Shown piece by piece: positions 60,163 to 64,000 of a stretch of DNA of 64,000 nucleotides. The first letter of the stretch is position 1. Each line of letters begins with the position of its first letter. This DNA comes from Nymphaea colorata. Lineage: Eukaryota; Streptophyta; Magnoliopsida; Nymphaeales; Nymphaeaceae. A program made the translations under genes and the position numbers. The stretch lies in assembly GCF_008831285.2 (NCBI RefSeq), contig NC_045146.1, forward strand, positions 24,507,703 through 24,571,702. The letters run 5' to 3'. The notes under the pieces were generated by a model that made no database searches, had not been told where the DNA came from, and worked only from the letters and a program-made list of their open reading frames with translations.

Positions 60163-63047
60163 TGTAAAACCCACGACGTTAATCCTTCCGTTTTCTTTTG
60201 AAACTGCCCATTTTCATTATAAAAGGAATAATATGGAAAGAAGACGAATGATTTTCTAACTGAAAAGAATTAAAGGGATGAGAAAGGAAATCAAGAGGCA
60301 GTTTCCTTTCTTGTGAGAAACTGAAAAGAAAAAAACGGATGACAATTAAGAAGGCCTGTAGAGGGTTATTTAACCCCATGTTTCAGAAAATGATCATTTC
60401 TTTTACTGCATTCACAGAGGAAAAAGCTCAACGGCAAAGACTTTGAGAGAAAGAGGGAGAAGGTGAGGAAGAGATCCTCATTTGTGCTGCTGGAAAGGAA
60501 CGAGAAGCAAAAAGAGGTTGCTGCTGGAAATCAATCTCGATTAGAAGGTATGGGGATTTTCAGCCATGATTGAAGCATGAAGCCATGTATTTTGATCTCT
60601 TATGGATACCTATATACTTAGAAGATGAATCCATGTAGAGAAATTTCAGTCATAAACGTGAAGCCTCTGTATTTTGGTTTTCTGTACGTATGCTACTTAT
60701 GTTCATCCGTGAGAACCCTAAAACTGAGTATGAATTTCTATGTTATGGGCTTCGTTCAAGGATTTGACCAAACCGCATGAAAGTTATGACCGGAGGCATG
60801 TTAGTCTTTGTTAGGTTTTGGAACCTCTCGGATGTTCATGTGATGTTGTTTCTCTTTTCTGATTTTTTTTTAAAGAGAGCATGTTAGATATGAAGGTGAA
60901 GCATGTCGTTCTATGTTGCTACGTTGTTTCTTCTTGTAGTTATTTCATTCATGAGAAATCAAGACTAGAGTAACATAGCAGATATCTCTGAGATGAAGGA
61001 GACGTTAGAGAAATCAAACCAACTTCAATAAAATTATATACAGAACCCTCACGGAGGGTTTGACCATGGAATTTGATATATAGAATGTCAGTGGGAAGAC
61101 TCTATTGTCCAGAACGACGTCGACAGAGGGCAACGCCTGCTCTGCTCGACATACAGTAAAGGAAAAACCAACATACAGAAAGGAGGAAAGGAAGGAAACA
61201 CAATGAGTTTGCCAACGAATAGAGGCAATCGCCCAACCAATTGGAAAACCAGCCATTGTTCCTCACGCTGGTTGAGTAAAGGTGAAACGCAGCGTCCTCC
61301 TCCTACCGTTTCTCTTCGTTGATGGTTCATCCCCGTCGCAGCGAAGGTGGAGACTAAGAGCCATTGAAGCATCGGCTCTTGGGTAGACTGCCTTCCCCAC
61401 GCTGGTGCAAAATGAGGGCAGAGGAAGCGGCGATTTTTAGGAGGGAAATGTCGGACGGTCGGTGGGCGGCGCCATAGGACCCGAGCGTTGGAGCTCGCGA
61501 GAGGAAGGCGCTCCTCTCTCTCTGGTTTGTTCCCCCCCTTTGAACAAGGAGGAAGATCCACCGCCGGGCGAGGAAGGTGCTGTTGTGAAGAGAGAAAGCC
61601 AACGAGAAAAAGAAGAGGAGCTCCCTTACGAAGAGAGAGAAAACGCGGGTGAGAAATGAAGAAAACGAGTGGGTTTCGTTTTTATAACAAGACTCAAAAA
61701 TTACAAAGCGGGTCCACCTCTTAAGCAGAATTCACGAAAAGGCTGTTAAAATTTTTAATCATTCATGCCGCAACGTTTTTGCTAAAAACATCTTCAAAAA
61801 AAGGGGTCCGCAAAAGTTATTTTCTATAAGAACCAAAGAACTCTTTCGAAATTGTGAATCAGTACCCTTTGAATTCTTAAAATTGTCAAAAGAGGGTTTT
61901 TATAAATTGGTTTGCAATTTCGATGGAAAAACCGTAATTTTATGTATTATTGCTCTGTGGTACCTTTTGTATTATTTAAATTTCAGGAATAGGGGTATTG
62001 AACCCCCTTGTTTTGAAATGGTGATTGTTGTGTTTAGTCTGGATGTGATATGCTCTATATTAGTGCACGTATTATCGATTTTGTTTTGGTGCCATTAAAT
62101 TAAGATTTAAAATGGTTGAATTATTCTGTTTGGGAAACCGAGCCTGAGGGCGGTTTCTGAGAGGGGTATTAGACAAGGTCTAGTAAGGAGAAACCCTCAC
62201 TTTTGAAATTCGAAGGCGAAACGTGGGCTTTGTGCGATGGTTTATGCGAGTGCGAGCTTTCTGTTTTACCCAGTGTTTGGTTTCGTCCCGGGAGGTAGTG
62301 GTCACACTCCTCTGGCTGTACTGGAGGGCCCACAGGGTATTGGGCGGCACAAGGGCTCGGGATTCTGTTCTGTTTCTGTTTGGGAGCGAGACTCCTGGTC
62401 TCTCCACCCGGGTTCCTAGAGAGACCATGCTGCTGCAGCGGCGATCTGGGATATCTCAGGAGGCTTCACTTCAGGTGCCCTCGATCCGTTGGATCGCCTG
62501 GTGAAGAGATGTTCTGTTCTGCCCGTGAGTGCCCACGGGGATTTCTGTTGCTCGGCACGATGACCATGACATTGTCAGAGAACCACGGTTGGAAGCCTAC
62601 GAAAATTTGGAGGTTGTGCACACCTCATTCTGTCTTTGGTGATATGATATGTGTTAAGTTTTAGAAAACTTATGGATTGTAGTTTATAAGGCCTTTTTGG
62701 AATCGTTATACGAAATTAAACATTATTTTGGGCCATGTTTCATTCATGGCTGGATTTTCTCATACTCAGAGGAATTCTGACCTTTCTTTCTATCTCTACA
62801 GGTAGTCCTTGATAGATTTTGGCTTTGGAGTGACGACCTTGGTCTTGTGATGGACGGGCATTGGCATTCTGGACACTGCGTCGGTTTTGGGGACTTGTGT
62901 TTATTTTGGTTGTTTGGGTCCATTTGTTTTATTTTAATACGGTGCATTTGTTTATGTTTTGGTCATGACTCAGTGTTGCTTCCGCTATGATTTATGTTAA
63001 TAATAAAAAAAAAAAAAAAAATTGTTGTCAAAAATTGGGTCGTGACA
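60163..63047 (+). repeat. Right (3') LTR
   Basis: The LTR is 2885 bp, starting TGTAAAACCC and ending CGTGACA, in direct orientation and offset 7628-7629 bases from the left copy. See the left LTR for the two homopolymer differences. Confidence 0.95.
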
Positions 63048-63052
63048 GTATT
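63048..63052. repeat. Target site duplication, right copy (GTATT)
   Basis: GTATT directly follows the right LTR and matches the five bases before the left LTR. Confidence 0.9.
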
Positions 63053-64000
63053 TCTGGTTGGTAGTCTCTCTTTCAAGAGGACTCGTGACTTTGTTAAGTT
63101 TCTTTGCCTCGCAATTGAGTTATCGACCCCAAAACTATACATACTAGGAGAATCAGTACTGTGTTCCTTCTGTAACAATACAGGCTTCATAGCGTTTAGG
63201 TATGGTACTGCTTCTCCCATTTGTTTACATAGCAGGACTCCGGTACTCGTTCCCACTGTAATAGTGCAGTCTACTTATACTGGTTCAGTCACTTGTTTAT
63301 GTATTTCTAAGGAACCCTGCTTTTCTCCATGCATTTGGGACTGAAAGAACCAGAAGCAGCTACCAAATGGCTTACGTCCATGGCAACCTACACGGGTTGC
63401 TATCAGTTTCTGAGCTCACGCGGTCTCCGTTCTTCCTGTGAAGAATCGGTGTTGTATTGCTGCCGGACCTGCTTCGGCCTGTTTTTCAGGCGTGCACACT
63501 CAATATCCAGGCGGTCATCTTTCTTCACAGATCTACTACTTGCGTCTGTTTTGTTTAAGCATCGTTGTTACATGTGGAGGCACAAGCTCATTTCTTGCAG
63601 ATCTGAATAATCGGTCGAACCATATTCTTACATTGAATCTGCCGATCAGATTAGATGGTGCAATTAATCATTAACGGGCAATGTGAAACGGATGATAACC
63701 ATTCGTATCCTTGTCAATATATCATCATAAATATACTGGCAAAGGTTATCATGACATACGTGTGTTCCCTATTCTGAGATGTGGAAAAGCACCTGGTGAC
63801 CTAGGTGTCCTGACCGCAACTTGCTGCTAACTATTCTCCATCATAAATACACTCGTGTAAAGCACCTGGCGAGCTTATCAATCTTTGATGCTAACTATTC
63901 TCAAGGCATGATGTACAGCTTATGGAAAAGTTCACCACTGCTGCTCACACTTAGGTGGCTATTCATCGTCAAAGTGGGTGATGCAGATTTTTCATCTCAG
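63053..64000. other. Spacer right of the retrotransposon
   Basis: Before the insertion this sequence was contiguous with 52528. Short frames at 63329-63674 have no recognisable domain. Two loosely similar stretches, each with ATCATAAATA and AAAGCACCTGG-type sequence, occur around 63720-63900. Confidence 0.45.

Larger units (their letters stand above)
52534..63047 (+). mobile_element. Complete Ty3/gypsy LTR retrotransposon, Tekay/Del-like chromovirus
   Basis: The element is 10,514 bp with two 2885-bp LTRs (TG...CA ends), 5-bp target duplications (GTATT at 52529-52533 and 63048-63052), a primer-binding site complementary to initiator tRNA-Met, a gag-pol region, and a polypurine tract. Domain order is gag, zinc knuckle, protease, reverse transcriptase, RNase H, integrase, then a chromodomain-like C-terminus, which places it in Ty3/gypsy and not Copia. 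Long LTRs, the tRNA-Met primer and the C-terminal segment fit the Tekay/Del clade. One in-frame TGA in pol (59054-59056) makes this copy coding-defective. The LTRs differ, by my reading, only in the length of two A-runs, so the insertion is very young. Confidence 0.95.

Noticed and set aside
1-64000. tRNA or rRNA genes, CRISPR arrays, bacterial-type defence or biosynthetic clusters
   Set aside because: None seen. tRNA-like box motifs occur only in degraded SINE-like repeats, and repeats are tandem duplications or microsatellites without spacer structure.

Overview
The window is nuclear DNA of a flowering plant. The evidence is plant-only gene families (R2R3-MYB repressor, CLAVATA1-type receptor kinase, ERD7-type senescence-domain protein, KIN-6 kinesin, CIP8-type RING ligase), GT-AG introns, AT-rich spacers with many microsatellites, a hAT-type MITE and a 10.5 kb Ty3/gypsy LTR retrotransposon. 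The species cannot be fixed from the sequence alone. Splice sites and reading frames below were assembled by eye; each gene model closes in frame.

Layout: 1-4.8 kb is spacer. 4914-6082 (+) is a two-exon R2R3-MYB of subgroup 4 (AtMYB4 type). 6.1-12.3 kb is spacer carrying a 178-bp hAT MITE with 8-bp target duplications and a 54-bp perfect palindrome. 12284-15522 (-) is a proteasome alpha-4 (PAD1/PSMA7) locus whose middle exon is broken, so I call it a non-processed pseudogene. 17658-21750 (-) is a 971-codon CLAVATA1-like receptor kinase with one intron. 21.8-26.4 kb is spacer with a 73-bp tandem duplication. 26461-29796 (+) is a four-exon ERD7-like gene whose N-terminus carries a degenerate three-copy repeat. 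30309-41698 (+) is a KIN-6 kinesin that I resolve into 22 exons and 973 codons, including one apparent GC-AG intron that starts inside a tandemly duplicated, tRNA-SINE-like segment. 41.7-48.7 kb is spacer with degraded repeats. 48773-49840 (+) is a single-exon CIP8-like RING-H2 ligase. 52534-63047 is a complete LTR retrotransposon of the chromovirus type (Tekay/Del-like) with near-identical 2885-bp LTRs, 5-bp target duplications and one in-frame stop in pol. The rest is spacer.

The host genes are unrelated neighbours with roles in phenylpropanoid regulation, meristem signalling, stress or senescence, mitosis and light signalling. Nothing suggests a functional cluster. No CRISPR, bacterial-type system or convincing new multi-gene system is present. 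The most notable signals are the very young but coding-defective retrotransposon, the decaying proteasome-subunit locus, the GC-AG intron embedded in a duplication, and the repeat-bearing N-terminus of the ERD7-like protein.
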